Shown: positions 8,521 to 17,433 of the stretch, one piece after another | Numbering within the stretch: the stretch's first letter is position 1 | Layout of the letters: each line of letters opens with the position of its first letter | From: Vibrio casei | GTDB lineage: Bacteria > Pseudomonadota > Gammaproteobacteria > Enterobacterales > Vibrionaceae | DNA length: 64,000 bases | Assembly: GCF_002218025.2 (NCBI RefSeq) | Contig: NZ_AP018680.1 | Coordinates: forward strand, 2,604,001-2,668,000 | Reading direction: 5' to 3' | Program-made: the position numbers and the translations under genes | The notes under the pieces: model-generated | The model's input: only the letters and a program-made list of their open reading frames with translations | Databases searched by the model: none | Told to the model about the DNA's origin: nothing

Positions 8521-10407
8521 ATGAGCCATTTTGAGCAAGATAAACACTCTAATCTCTTACCTTCACAACCTTCCGATTTTTCACAAATTGTCGAAAAAGG
8601 ATTAAGCCGTCGTCGATTTTTGCAAGCCAGCGCCGCCACTAGCTCTGTTGCTTTCTTTGCTGCCTCACCTATCGCTAATGCCATGGCTCGCCCACCGCAA
8701 TCACAAGCATTACTCGGCTTTGAAGCCATCCCAATATCAACACAAGATACGGTCATAGTGCCTAAAGGCTACCAAGCCGAACCTTTGATTACATGGGGAG
8801 ATGCCATTCACCCAAACGCAGCTGCCTTTTCTCAAACCAATTCTGCTGTGGATCAAGAAAATCAATTTGGTGATAACAATGACGGTATGACATTTTTACC
8901 GCTCAGCCACAACCGTGCGGTACTAGCTGTTAACAATGAAAGTACCGATTACGAAACCCTATTTGAAGATCACGGAAAAACATTAACCGCAGAAAAGGTC
9001 CGTCGTTCACAAGCCGCGGTTGGCGTGTCTATTGTCGAGCTCACCAAAGGACAGCAAGGTTGGAAAACCAATGTTGATGGTCGTTTAAATCGCCGTATTA
9101 CCGCCTACACAGAAATGCAATTAACTGGACCTGCGGCAGGTGATGACAAGTTAAAAACTAACGCCGATCCAACAGGTACCAAAGTATTAGGCACATTCAA
9201 TAATTGCGCCAACGGCTCAACCCCCTGGGGAACCTACTTAACTTGTGAAGAAAATTTCAACGGTTTCTTTGGTAGTCAAAATCCCATCGATGTGCCTATC
9301 GAAGATGCCCGTTACGGGATTTCATCAGGTAATGGTGGTTTTAACTGGCATCAATTTGATGAGCGTTTTGATATACAAAAAGAGCCCAATGAAAACCATC
9401 GTCACGGTTGGGTCGTTGAAATTGACCCAATGAACCCACAGTCGACCCCAAAAAAGCGCACCGCTTTAGGTCGTTTCAAACATGAAAATGCAGCATTAAC
9501 CATTGATAAAAATGGCCGAGTTGTTGTGTACTTAGGAGACGATGAACGTGGCGAGCACATTTACAAGTTTGTCTCGAAAAGCAAATACAATGAGCATAAA
9601 CCAGAAAAAAACCGAGACTTGTTGGATGAAGGTACCTTGTATGTGGCTAAATTTAACGCCCAAGGTGGCGAACTCCAAGGAAAAGGGGAATGGATAGAAT
9701 TAACCTTCGGTAAAAATGGTCTCACGCCACAAAATGGCTTTACTAGCCAAGCTGATGTGCTGATTTTTACTCGCCAAGCCGCGACACAAGTAGGTGCAAC
9801 CACCATGGATCGCCCGGAGTGGGTTGCCATTAACCCCAAATCTGAACAAGTATTTTGCACCCTTACCAATAATAAATACCGTGGCGTACGTGAAGGCCAA
9901 GAAGTGAACGACGCGAATCCTCGTGAAAATAATATTTATGGTCACATCATCCGTTGGCAACCTAAAAATGGTAAACATTCATCCGATTCGTTTACTTGGG
10001 ATATTTATGTCCTTGCTGGAAATCCTGAGCAATACGCTGAGAATGATCTTCGTTCCGGCAGTGACAATATAAATAAAACCAACATGTTCAACAGCCCTGA
10101 TGGTATTGGTTTTGATAATGCAGGTCGTCTATGGATTCAAACCGATGGTGACTATTCAAATACGGGCGATTTTTCTGGTATGGGCAATAACCAAATGTTG
10201 TGCGGGGATCCCAATAGTGGTGAAATCAAACGTTTCTTAACCGGTCCAAATGGCTGTGAAATTACCGGATTAACATTCAGCCCAGATAACCGTACCTTGT
10301 TTGTTGGCATCCAACACCCAAGTGATGGTTTCTCGATGATGGATGGCGTGCCACGCTCTACTGTAATGAAAATTACCCGTGAAGACGGTGGCATAATAGG
10401 CGCATAA
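8521..10407 (+). CDS. PhoX-family (DUF839) phosphatase-like protein, Tat-exported
   Basis: A 628-residue protein. The N-terminus carries a twin-arginine signal, SRRRFLQ at residues 29-35 followed by a hydrophobic stretch and ANAMA, so it should be exported folded by the Tat system, whose tatABC genes are at the right end of this window. The PhoX/DUF839 signatures NNCANGSTPWGTYLTCEEN, RHGWVVEIDP, LGRFKHENA and YLGDDERGEHIYKF are all present. PhoX enzymes are Ca/Fe-dependent alkaline phosphatases, but the family is broad and phosphatase activity is inferred. No clear Pho box was seen upstream. The gene stands alone between asnC and the convergent XRE regulator. Confidence 0.85.
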   Translation: MSHFEQDKHSNLLPSQPSDFSQIVEKGLSRRRFLQASAATSSVAFFAASPIANAMARPPQSQALLGFEAIPISTQDTVIVPKGYQAEPLITWGDAIHPNAAAFSQTNSAVDQENQFGDNNDGMTFLPLSHNRAVLAVNNESTDYETLFEDHGKTLTAEKVRRSQAAVGVSIVELTKGQQGWKTNVDGRLNRRITAYTEMQLTGPAAGDDKLKTNADPTGTKVLGTFNNCANGSTPWGTYLTCEENFNGFFGSQNPIDVPIEDARYGISSGNGGFNWHQFDERFDIQKEPNENHRHGWVVEIDPMNPQSTPKKRTALGRFKHENAALTIDKNGRVVVYLGDDERGEHIYKFVSKSKYNEHKPEKNRDLLDEGTLYVAKFNAQGGELQGKGEWIELTFGKNGLTPQNGFTSQADVLIFTRQAATQVGATTMDRPEWVAINPKSEQVFCTLTNNKYRGVREGQEVNDANPRENNIYGHIIRWQPKNGKHSSDSFTWDIYVLAGNPEQYAENDLRSGSDNINKTNMFNSPDGIGFDNAGRLWIQTDGDYSNTGDFSGMGNNQMLCGDPNSGEIKRFLTGPNGCEITGLTFSPDNRTLFVGIQHPSDGFSMMDGVPRSTVMKITREDGGIIGA

Positions 10408-10415
10408 CCGCCTTT

Positions 10416-10446
10416 TGTCTCTCGAGTGCCGGCCATTCGAGAGACA
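10416..10446 (+). terminator. Perfect 10-bp hairpin after the PhoX-family gene
   Basis: TGTCTCTCGA and TCGAGAGACA enclose an 11-base loop, nine bases past the stop codon. There is no U-tract, so termination would need help from Rho; it could instead protect the 3' end of the mRNA. Confidence 0.5.
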
Positions 10447-10489
10447 CATTACCAAACTTGGCGCCCTGCCTTTAGCACAAACCTTGCTA

Positions 10490-10549
10490 ACACAATAGCT
10501 CTTCACACAATAGCTCTTCACACAATAGATCTTCACACAACCGAGCTTC
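10490..10549. repeat. Four tandem copies of a 15-bp unit
   Basis: The unit ACACAATAGCTCTTC occurs twice exactly, then once with one change (AGATCTTC), then as a diverged fourth copy (ACACAACCGAGCTTC). The fourth copy holds the last codons and stop codon of the minus-strand XRE regulator, so the array appears to have grown outward from that gene's end. Confidence 0.85.
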
Positions 10550-12092
10550 GAGCATTCAAATGACGTGATTCCGATTTGTCGGTATAACATTTGGGTTGCC
10601 TTGGACACATTCCACCACGAGAACAAATTACTCGTGCTTGATTTTCAATACCTCGCTCAATCCAATGAATATTTAAAATACGTGCCACCGTCAGCAATTG
10701 TTGTTTAATGGTGTAGGGTATTTCACATTGCCCTCCTTTTCGTACGCACTCTTTTTGCAGTGCCGTTGCAATTTCCACAGCATCCTCGCCTTGCGCTTCT
10801 AACGCTGGATTTAAATCCACTCCAGAGCACAACACGTGGTAATTGCCAGCCATGTCTTTCACTTTCACTGACTCGCAACAATAAATATGTGGCACACCAT
10901 CTTGATTAAGCACTGAAATTTGCGCCACTGGAGTGTTACCCGGAATGCCAATCATACGAAAAACCGACCAGTGTTGACATGGGTCTTCCACCATTCTCAT
11001 ATTGCCCCACGGCAGTGGAATACCATTTCCACGATAAACGGCTTTCAACTTACCCGGATTATAAGCATCGAAATAATGCCAATGCGGATAAGAAGACACC
11101 GCTGTCATACGGCGCATTACCACCGATTCCGATACCCCAATCAATTTACTCACACTAATTTCATAACCGTGCCTATCAAGCAACTGACGAAACGGGACTT
11201 TCGGGCACAATAATGCGCCAGCAAAAAAGGAGCACTCAAAATCTCGCCAAGCTTGCAGAATATGTTTGGAATCTAAATGACTGATATCACGAGTTTTATT
11301 ATGCTCTGGCCTTAACGTCGACAAATTACGATTGTCCGAAGCAATTACATGTTTTTCTCCATCACTGTTGTGCAGCACCTTATGCCCTATGTGCACAGCC
11401 AAATCGTATTTCAGTTTTTCAGGGGTGGTTTTCAGTGCGCGATTTACCCGAATGACGCTAGGCGCTTCTGCGTAAGAACGAACTATATGCTTAGATTGAA
11501 CACCATGGCTGTCAATCACATCTTGCGAAGGCTCATCAAACCATTTGATTTTAACGCCGACCTCTTTACAGATGTCGAGTAAATCTTCCACCGATAACGG
11601 CATGCGTTTTTGACCCACTTGTTCCGCTGCTTTTTCAAGATCGGGAAAATGATTTTGGTGGTGCTCTTGGTGTGCCCGAATCAGCAAATGAGCAAATTGA
11701 TGACCAGTGGTGCCCGTTTGCGAAAGCATTTCTGGAATAGCTATTTGTAAAATATCATTAGAAAACAAGAAGCTTGGTTCAAGCACCATGCCATTAATAC
11801 CACCACGCGATCCTTTTTCAGGGGTAATTTCTTTTTCTTCGTTGGCGTCATCCAAAAACCAGTGTAAAGGCTTTTGAAATACTTGCGCGATCACCTCTAA
11901 CATCCCTTCACTTGGTACTCGCTTACCACGCTCGATCATCGAAAGGTACGACACCGATGGCGCATCTTCAGGATCAATTTTCACACAACGTGACGATAGG
12001 TCTTCTAGTGTTAACCCATTACGTTTCCGTAAGTTACGCACTTTCGTTCCTAAAAAATGCGACTGCCTATTCAGAGAGTTTGTCGTCTTCAT
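10533..12092 (-). CDS. XRE-family regulator with DUF3612-type C-terminus, probable controller of the glyoxylate genes
   Basis: A 519-residue protein. Residues about 12-80 form an XRE/Cro helix-turn-helix (FLGTKVRNLRKRNGLTLEDL, YLSMIERGKRVPS). The large remainder resembles the RamB/ScfR-type regulators of acetate and short-chain acyl metabolism, with an FFAGALLCP block and a C-terminal cysteine cluster (CSRGGMCPRQPKC). It lies divergent from glcB, which suits control of the glyoxylate shunt; this is inference. ATG 12090-12092 is chosen because GAGG lies eight bases before it; the ATG four codons earlier (12104) is the alternative. A palindrome lies about 20 bases upstream and may serve autoregulation. 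Confidence 0.82.
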   Translation of the reverse strand: MKTTNSLNRQSHFLGTKVRNLRKRNGLTLEDLSSRCVKIDPEDAPSVSYLSMIERGKRVPSEGMLEVIAQVFQKPLHWFLDDANEEKEITPEKGSRGGINGMVLEPSFLFSNDILQIAIPEMLSQTGTTGHQFAHLLIRAHQEHHQNHFPDLEKAAEQVGQKRMPLSVEDLLDICKEVGVKIKWFDEPSQDVIDSHGVQSKHIVRSYAEAPSVIRVNRALKTTPEKLKYDLAVHIGHKVLHNSDGEKHVIASDNRNLSTLRPEHNKTRDISHLDSKHILQAWRDFECSFFAGALLCPKVPFRQLLDRHGYEISVSKLIGVSESVVMRRMTAVSSYPHWHYFDAYNPGKLKAVYRGNGIPLPWGNMRMVEDPCQHWSVFRMIGIPGNTPVAQISVLNQDGVPHIYCCESVKVKDMAGNYHVLCSGVDLNPALEAQGEDAVEIATALQKECVRKGGQCEIPYTIKQQLLTVARILNIHWIERGIENQARVICSRGGMCPRQPKCYTDKSESRHLNARSSVV

Positions 12093-12110
12093 CCATGACC
12101 TCATTTTTGT

Positions 12111-12132
12111 AAAATTTACACTGTGTAATTTT
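12111..12132. promoter_or_regulatory. Palindromic operator candidate between the XRE regulator and glcB
   Basis: TTACAC-T-GTGTAA is a perfect palindrome extended on both sides by AAA/TTT-rich arms. The motif TTTGTRAAATTT also occurs twice as a direct repeat, at about 12107 and 12134. Such a site in the divergent gap, close to the regulator's start, is where an autoregulator would be expected to bind. Confidence 0.5.
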
Positions 12133-12275
12133 CTTTGTGAAATTTTAGTTAATTTATCGTTATTCTTTTAGTCACAGGATGAAAAAGCACCATTTGATGT
12201 TCCGTTTTAAGACAACCGTCACTAATTGCTCAATTAGAACACAAAATTAATAGCAGGTAACACGAGGGAAACATT

Positions 12276-14465
12276 ATGAACTTAGCTCAGACAATCAATA
12301 GTAAAATCACTCCATCGATCGCACATAAGATCAACGCTGGCCTAGTTCAATTCGTCAACCAAGATGTGTTGCCATTAACTAGACTTAACCAAGAAATATT
12401 TTGGCAAGAATTTAGCCAATTACTAACGGATTTAACGCCGAAAAACCAAGCGTTATTAGAAAAACGTGAGATCTTTCAGCAGAAAATTGATGATTGGCAT
12501 CAAGCTAATCCTCAATGTAGTGCCAATCAATACCAAACCTTTCTACAAGAAATTGGTTACTTAGTTGAGCAAGGTGATGATTTTCAAATCAACACTCAAC
12601 ATGTCGATCAAGAAATCGCCATGATGGCTGGACCGCAATTGGTCGTGCCAATCAAAAATGCTCGCTTTGCTTTAAATGCGGCTAATGCGCGTTGGGGAAG
12701 TTTGTATGATGCGGCATATGGCTCGGACGTGATTCCACAATGCGAAGGCTTAAAAGCTGGAAAAAAATACAACCCTGCTCGTGGGAATCACGTCATCGCA
12801 TTTGGTAAAACCTTTTTAGATGAAAACTTCCCATTAAAAGAAGGCTCTCATCACGACGTTCAAAGCTACTCGGTTTATTTCCACCATCTTTTAGCGACAT
12901 TTCCAGATGGAAGCCAATCCGGTTTAGCGCAACCTTGCCAGTTTGTAGCTTCAAGCAACCCCGATGTTGAACCAACATCTATCGTTTTAAAAAACAATGG
13001 CCTACATATTGAACTCATCATTAACCGCAAAGGCAACATTGGTAAAACTGACATTGCAGGATTAGATGATATTCAAATTGAATCGGCGCTAAGCACCATC
13101 ATGGACTTTGAAGATTCAATCGCCGCCGTCGATAGCCAAGACAAACTTGAAGCGTATCGTAATTGGTTTGGCCTGATCACTGGCAACTTAACCGCCACGA
13201 TCAACAAAGGAAACCAAACTCAAATTCGCCGCCTTAATTGCGACCGCAGCTACACCCATAAAAATGGCGATGACTACAACTTACATGGTCGCTCATTACT
13301 CATGGTGCGTAACGTTGGTCACTTAATGACCAGTGACTTAGTACAGGATGCACAAGGCAACAACCTACCAGAAGGTTTGATTGATGCCGTGATCACAGCG
13401 CTGATCGCCTCTATTGAAATCAAGAACCCTCAAGCATGTCGTGTGACCAATAGCCGTACCGGCAGCATTTATATCGTAAAACCGAAAATGCATGGCCCAG
13501 AAGAAGTGGCATTCAGCAACGAAATCTTTGAACGTGTGGAGAGCATGCTCGATTTAACACCAAACACCATCAAAATGGGCATCATGGATGAAGAGCGCCG
13601 TACTACGGTAAACCTAAAAGAATGTATCCGCGCGGCACAATCTCGCGTGGTATTCATCAACACAGGTTTCCTTGACCGCACCGGCGATGAAATTCATACC
13701 AGCATGCAAGCTGGTGCATTCAAGCCCAAAGCCGAGATCAAACATCAAGCTTGGATCAGCGCTTATGAAAACAACAACGTGGAAGTTGGCCTAGCCTGTG
13801 GATTTGCGGGAAAAGCACAAATCGGCAAAGGCATGTGGGCAATGCCAGAAGAAATGAAAGCGATGATGTCGGCCAAAGTGGCTCACCCACAATCCGGTGC
13901 CAATACCGCTTGGGTTCCTTCGCCTACCGCTGCCACTTTGCATGCGATTCATTACCATCAAGTCAATGTATTTGAGCAACAACAAGCCATTGCCAACCGC
14001 ACACCTGCCAAGTTGGAAGATTTATTAAAGCTTGAATTGTTAGATGAAAATGAGCTGACTGAGCAACAAGTAGAAGCGGAGCTAGATAACAACATCCAAG
14101 GTATTTTGGGTTATGTGGTGCGTTGGGTTGAAATGGGCATTGGTTGTTCAAAAGTGCCCGATATCAACAATATTGAGCTGATGGAAGACCGCGCCACACT
14201 GCGTATTTCCAGCCAGCACATTGCTAACTGGTTATTGCACGGTATTTGCCGCCCTGAACAAGTGATGGACAGCATGCACAAAATGGCGCAAGTGGTGGAT
14301 AACCAAAACCAAAGCTCTGAAGGCTATAAAGCGATGCAGCCCAACACCGAACAAAGTTTAGCGTTTCAAGCAGCAAGAGAGCTGATATTTCAAGGCCGCA
14401 ATCAACCAAGTGGTTATACCGAACCCTTGTTGCATCAGTATCGAATCTGGGCGAAAAATCAATAA
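12276..14465 (+). CDS. glcB: Malate synthase G
   Basis: A 729-residue enzyme condensing glyoxylate and acetyl-CoA to malate. The length and the motifs MAGPQLVVPIKNARFALNAANARWGSLYDA, GKTFLDENFPL, IMDFEDS and MGIMDEERRTTVNL place it in the G form rather than the shorter A form (about 530 residues). The catalytic Asp/Arg region (RTGDEIHTSM, TGFLDRTGDE) is intact. GAGGGAAAC lies ahead of the ATG. It precedes aceA by 206 bp on the same strand and is divergent from the XRE regulator; the glyoxylate shunt is therefore one locus here, with no aceK seen. Confidence 0.95.
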   Translation: MNLAQTINSKITPSIAHKINAGLVQFVNQDVLPLTRLNQEIFWQEFSQLLTDLTPKNQALLEKREIFQQKIDDWHQANPQCSANQYQTFLQEIGYLVEQGDDFQINTQHVDQEIAMMAGPQLVVPIKNARFALNAANARWGSLYDAAYGSDVIPQCEGLKAGKKYNPARGNHVIAFGKTFLDENFPLKEGSHHDVQSYSVYFHHLLATFPDGSQSGLAQPCQFVASSNPDVEPTSIVLKNNGLHIELIINRKGNIGKTDIAGLDDIQIESALSTIMDFEDSIAAVDSQDKLEAYRNWFGLITGNLTATINKGNQTQIRRLNCDRSYTHKNGDDYNLHGRSLLMVRNVGHLMTSDLVQDAQGNNLPEGLIDAVITALIASIEIKNPQACRVTNSRTGSIYIVKPKMHGPEEVAFSNEIFERVESMLDLTPNTIKMGIMDEERRTTVNLKECIRAAQSRVVFINTGFLDRTGDEIHTSMQAGAFKPKAEIKHQAWISAYENNNVEVGLACGFAGKAQIGKGMWAMPEEMKAMMSAKVAHPQSGANTAWVPSPTAATLHAIHYHQVNVFEQQQAIANRTPAKLEDLLKLELLDENELTEQQVEAELDNNIQGILGYVVRWVEMGIGCSKVPDINNIELMEDRATLRISSQHIANWLLHGICRPEQVMDSMHKMAQVVDNQNQSSEGYKAMQPNTEQSLAFQAARELIFQGRNQPSGYTEPLLHQYRIWAKNQ

Positions 14466-14503
14466 AGACCGTTAAACAAAAATATAGCTTATATATAAGA
14501 ACG

Positions 14504-14612
14504 TCATCCCGGAAACGAGGCACGAGTTGTCCGGGATCTCTTACCGCACGTTGAAATTAAAATACCGGTTGGAGCTCCTGAACTACACGCCTTCGTCACT
14601 ATTCAGGATGGC
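14504..14612 (+). repeat. REP-like doublet between glcB and aceA
   Basis: Two hairpins lie in the 206-bp gap. The first has a perfect 8-bp stem, ATCCCGGA (14506-14513) with TCCGGGAT (14530-14537). The second is TCCTGA/TCAGGA around a loop containing ccttcgtc, at about 14576-14605. The order GTCATCCCG hairpin, spacer, CCTGA hairpin is the same as in the element at 16475-16571, so both appear to be copies of one dispersed family. It may stabilise the glcB message or reduce read-through. Confidence 0.6.
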
Positions 14613-14671
14613 AACATTAATAAAAAATCCAATAACGTGACTATTACTAATAAGAAAAGAAGGGAATCATT

Positions 14672-16288
14672 ATGCCAAATACCACTCAACAACATAGCTA
14701 CAAACAACAGCTTTCTGATGCCACTAGCCTAATTGAAAAACAAGGTAGCACCTGGAGTGCGATTACCCCCGAATACGTAGCTCGCATGCGCCTGCAAAAT
14801 CGCTTCAAAACCGGGTTAGATATTGCACGTTATACCGCAAAAATCATGCGTGAAGACATGGATGCTTACGATAACAACTCGGCTAATTACACCCAATCTT
14901 TAGGTTGCTGGCATGGTTTCATCGGCCAACAAAAAATGATTTCAATTAAGAAGCATTTTGAAACCACTCGTGGTCGTTACTTGTACCTTTCTGGCTGGAT
15001 GGTAGCGGCAATGCGCTCTGAGTTTGGCCCATTGCCCGACCAATCCATGCATGAGAAAACGACGGTGCCAATGTTAATTGAAGAGCTATACACCTTCTTA
15101 AAACAAGCGGATGCACGCGAGCTCAATCATCTATTTAAAGATCTCGATGCAGCGCAAGCCTCAGGCGACCAAGTAAAAGTACAAGCCGTACAAAAACAAA
15201 TCGACAATTTTGAAACTCATGTTGTTCCAATCATTGCCGATATCGATGCCGGTTTTGGTAACGAAGAAGCGACTTACCTATTGGCGAAGAAAATGATTGA
15301 AGCGGGTGCCTGTTGTATCCAAATCGAAAACCAAGTATCGGACGCGAAACAATGTGGTCACCAAGACGGTAAAGTGACCGTACCACACGAAGATTTCTTA
15401 GCGAAAATCAATGCAGTTCGTTACGCATTCCTAGAAATGGGCGTGGAAGATGGTGTTATCGTGGCACGTACCGATTCATTAGGCGCAGGCCTGACTCAGA
15501 AAATCCCAGTGTCTCAAACTGCAGGCGACCTTTCTGACCAATATAACGCGTATATTGATGGCGTAGAAATTACCTCACTATCAGAATTAGAATCTGGTGA
15601 CATGGTATTAAAACAAGGTGATGCAGTGATCAAACCCACTCGTCTGCCAAATGGTCTGATTCGCTTCAAGCCTGACACAGGTGAAGATCGCGTAGTACTA
15701 GACTGCATTACCTCCCTACAAAACGGTGCGGATCTATTGTGGATTGAAACGGAGAAACCACACGTTGAGCAAATCGCTGGCATGGTGAATCGTATCCGCG
15801 AAGTGATCCCGAATGCTAAGCTGGTTTACAACAACAGCCCATCGTTTAACTGGACGCTTAACTTCCGTCAGCAAGTATTTGACGCATGGCAAGCAGAAGG
15901 CAAAGATGTCGGCACTTATGACCGCGCGCAATTGATGAGCCAAGTGTACGACGGTTCAGAACTGGCACTAGAAGCAGATGCGAAAATCCAAAGTTTCCAA
16001 CGTGATGCGGCGGCGCAAGCGGGTATTTTCCACCACTTGATCACGCTACCGACTTACCACACTGCAGCGCTTTCAACCGATAACTTGGCCAAAGACTACT
16101 TCGGTGAACAAGGCATGTTAGCTTACGTAGCAGGCGTTCAGCGTAAAGAACTGCGTCAAGGTTTGGCTTCAGTGAAACACCAAGACATGTCGGGGTCGAA
16201 CATCGGTGATGATCACAAAGAATACTTCTCTGGTGATCAAGCATTAAAAGCCTCAGGCGAAAACAATACGATGAATCAGTTCTCGTAA
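14672..16288 (+). CDS. aceA: Isocitrate lyase (long gamma-proteobacterial form)
   Basis: A 538-residue enzyme splitting isocitrate to succinate and glyoxylate. It is longer than the E. coli AceA (434) and matches the about 530-residue form found in Pseudomonas and Vibrio. The active-site loop reads KQCGHQDGKV at about residues 228-237, close to the classical K-K-C-G-H, and the substrate-binding blocks FIGQQKMISIKKHFE and IVARTDSLGAGL are present. GAAGGGAATCATT precedes the ATG. It sits in the glcB-aceA glyoxylate locus; expression is probably set by the divergent XRE regulator and perhaps by its own promoter in the intergenic REP region. Confidence 0.94.
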   Translation: MPNTTQQHSYKQQLSDATSLIEKQGSTWSAITPEYVARMRLQNRFKTGLDIARYTAKIMREDMDAYDNNSANYTQSLGCWHGFIGQQKMISIKKHFETTRGRYLYLSGWMVAAMRSEFGPLPDQSMHEKTTVPMLIEELYTFLKQADARELNHLFKDLDAAQASGDQVKVQAVQKQIDNFETHVVPIIADIDAGFGNEEATYLLAKKMIEAGACCIQIENQVSDAKQCGHQDGKVTVPHEDFLAKINAVRYAFLEMGVEDGVIVARTDSLGAGLTQKIPVSQTAGDLSDQYNAYIDGVEITSLSELESGDMVLKQGDAVIKPTRLPNGLIRFKPDTGEDRVVLDCITSLQNGADLLWIETEKPHVEQIAGMVNRIREVIPNAKLVYNNSPSFNWTLNFRQQVFDAWQAEGKDVGTYDRAQLMSQVYDGSELALEADAKIQSFQRDAAAQAGIFHHLITLPTYHTAALSTDNLAKDYFGEQGMLAYVAGVQRKELRQGLASVKHQDMSGSNIGDDHKEYFSGDQALKASGENNTMNQFS

Positions 16289-16360
16289 CGTAGCTCGAAT
16301 CTCGGACGCTACGCTGCTCGTGACTCGAAAAAGATGTAACTAGTTCCCTTAACCAAAAGG

Positions 16361-16400
16361 CTTCTTACTTCTCAATTGATGAGAATGTAGGAAGTTTTTT
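16361..16400 (+). terminator. Terminator of aceA
   Basis: CTTCTTACTTCTCA pairs imperfectly with TGAGAATGTAGGAAG around the loop attga, and is followed by eight T residues. Confidence 0.75.
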
Positions 16401-16474
16401 TTATGGCTATTCAAAGCTCGAAATCTCAGCATGAAAGAGCCTAGGAGTACAAAGTAGCCTAAGCTCCCATTTTT

Positions 16475-16571
16475 CTGTCATTCCCGCCGAGCCCTAGCGA
16501 GAACAGGAATCTATTCACAGCGCGCTAAATATAGATCCCTGATAACTCCTTCGTCGTTTCAGGGATGACAG
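16475..16571. repeat. REP-like doublet with inverted ends
   Basis: The 97-bp element starts CTGTCATTCCC and ends GGGATGACAG, which are inverted copies of each other. Inside are two hairpins: ATTCC...GGAAT and ATCCCTGA...TCAGGGAT with the loop taactccttcgtcgtt. The second hairpin's loop is shared with the element at 14504-14612. Confidence 0.65.
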
Positions 16572-16674
16572 CTCTTTTCAACCTCTTCCGCCTTTTTCGA
16601 AACACGAGCAACGTAATGCCGAGAACCGAGTCACTTTTTTCAGCTCTCAAGCGAAGCGTCCTAGCAACTCGACA

Positions 16675-17298
16675 CTAGGAACTAGGGATCAACGTCTTCA
16701 GCAACCCGGCCGCAATAGAAAACATAATCACCGCAATTACCGTATCCAATATTCGCCATGTTTTAGGTCTCGCGAACAACGGGATCAGTTGTTTCGCAAT
16801 GTAGGCCACGCCATAAAACCAAATAGCTGAAGCTGATAACGCGCCTACTAAGAACCAACGTTTCTCTTCAAAATTTAATGATGAAGTAATGCCGCCAAGC
16901 ACCACAATCGTATCAATGTAGACATGTGGATTAAGAAAGGTCATCGCCAACGTCATCATCGCGACTTTGACCCAATTACGGCTAACTTCCTTATTATCAA
17001 TATCCAAATGACTTTGTCCACGCCACGCTGATTGAGCCGATAACCACCCGTACCAGCATAAAAATAAAATACCGCACAAAGTCAAAATTTCCGTCATCAC
17101 CGGCGCTTGTTGCAATAACGCCCCAATGCCCAACACACCTGTGCTGATCAATAAAATGTCGCCGATAAAACAAATAGTTGCCACTAGCATTACATAATTG
17201 TTTTTTAAACCCGACTTCAATAAAAATGCATTTTGGCTACCAATCGCCACAATTAAACTGCCTGATACAAATGCGCCTTTCAGTACCACACTCAACAT
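16675..17298 (-). CDS. argO: LysE/ArgO-family amino-acid exporter
   Basis: A 207-residue inner-membrane protein with about six hydrophobic segments, the usual LysE-family size. The signature GSLIVAIGSQNAFLLKSGL (G-x-Q-N near the N-terminus) and TFLNPHVYIDT in the third segment match ArgO/LysE, which export arginine and/or lysine. It is divergent from an ArgP/LysG-type LysR regulator, the standard pairing for this exporter. The symbol is assigned from this pairing; the exact substrate cannot be read from sequence. Confidence 0.88.
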   Translation of the reverse strand: MLSVVLKGAFVSGSLIVAIGSQNAFLLKSGLKNNYVMLVATICFIGDILLISTGVLGIGALLQQAPVMTEILTLCGILFLCWYGWLSAQSAWRGQSHLDIDNKEVSRNWVKVAMMTLAMTFLNPHVYIDTIVVLGGITSSLNFEEKRWFLVGALSASAIWFYGVAYIAKQLIPLFARPKTWRILDTVIAVIMFSIAAGLLKTLIPSS

Positions 17299-17367
17299 TG
17301 ATTATTCCTTCATGTTCCAACCGACCAATACTGCTTACTTGAAAGCTATATTGCCTGTAAACTCACT

Positions 17368-17395
17368 TTAGATAAAATTAAAAAAACTTATCTAA
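17368..17395. promoter_or_regulatory. Inverted repeat in the argO-argP intergenic region
   Basis: TTAGATAA and TTATCTAA flank a 12-bp A-rich spacer, 39 bases upstream of the argP start. This is a plausible LysR-type operator serving both divergent genes. Confidence 0.45.
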
Positions 17396-17433
17396 CATTA
17401 GTTTTCCTTAACCATATAATTTGATAAAGGCGT

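Larger units (their letters stand above)
16290..16634. repeat. Intergenic region bounded by imperfect 40-bp inverted repeats
   Basis: This fills most of the 386-base gene-free gap between aceA and argO. The left arm (16290-16330), read on the minus strand, starts TTTCGAGTCACGAGCAGCGT; the right arm (16595-16634), read on the plus strand, starts TTTCGAAACACGAGCAACGT, and the two stay similar over about 40 bases. Between them lie the aceA terminator and a REP-like doublet. There is no open reading frame worth calling. Confidence 0.55.
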
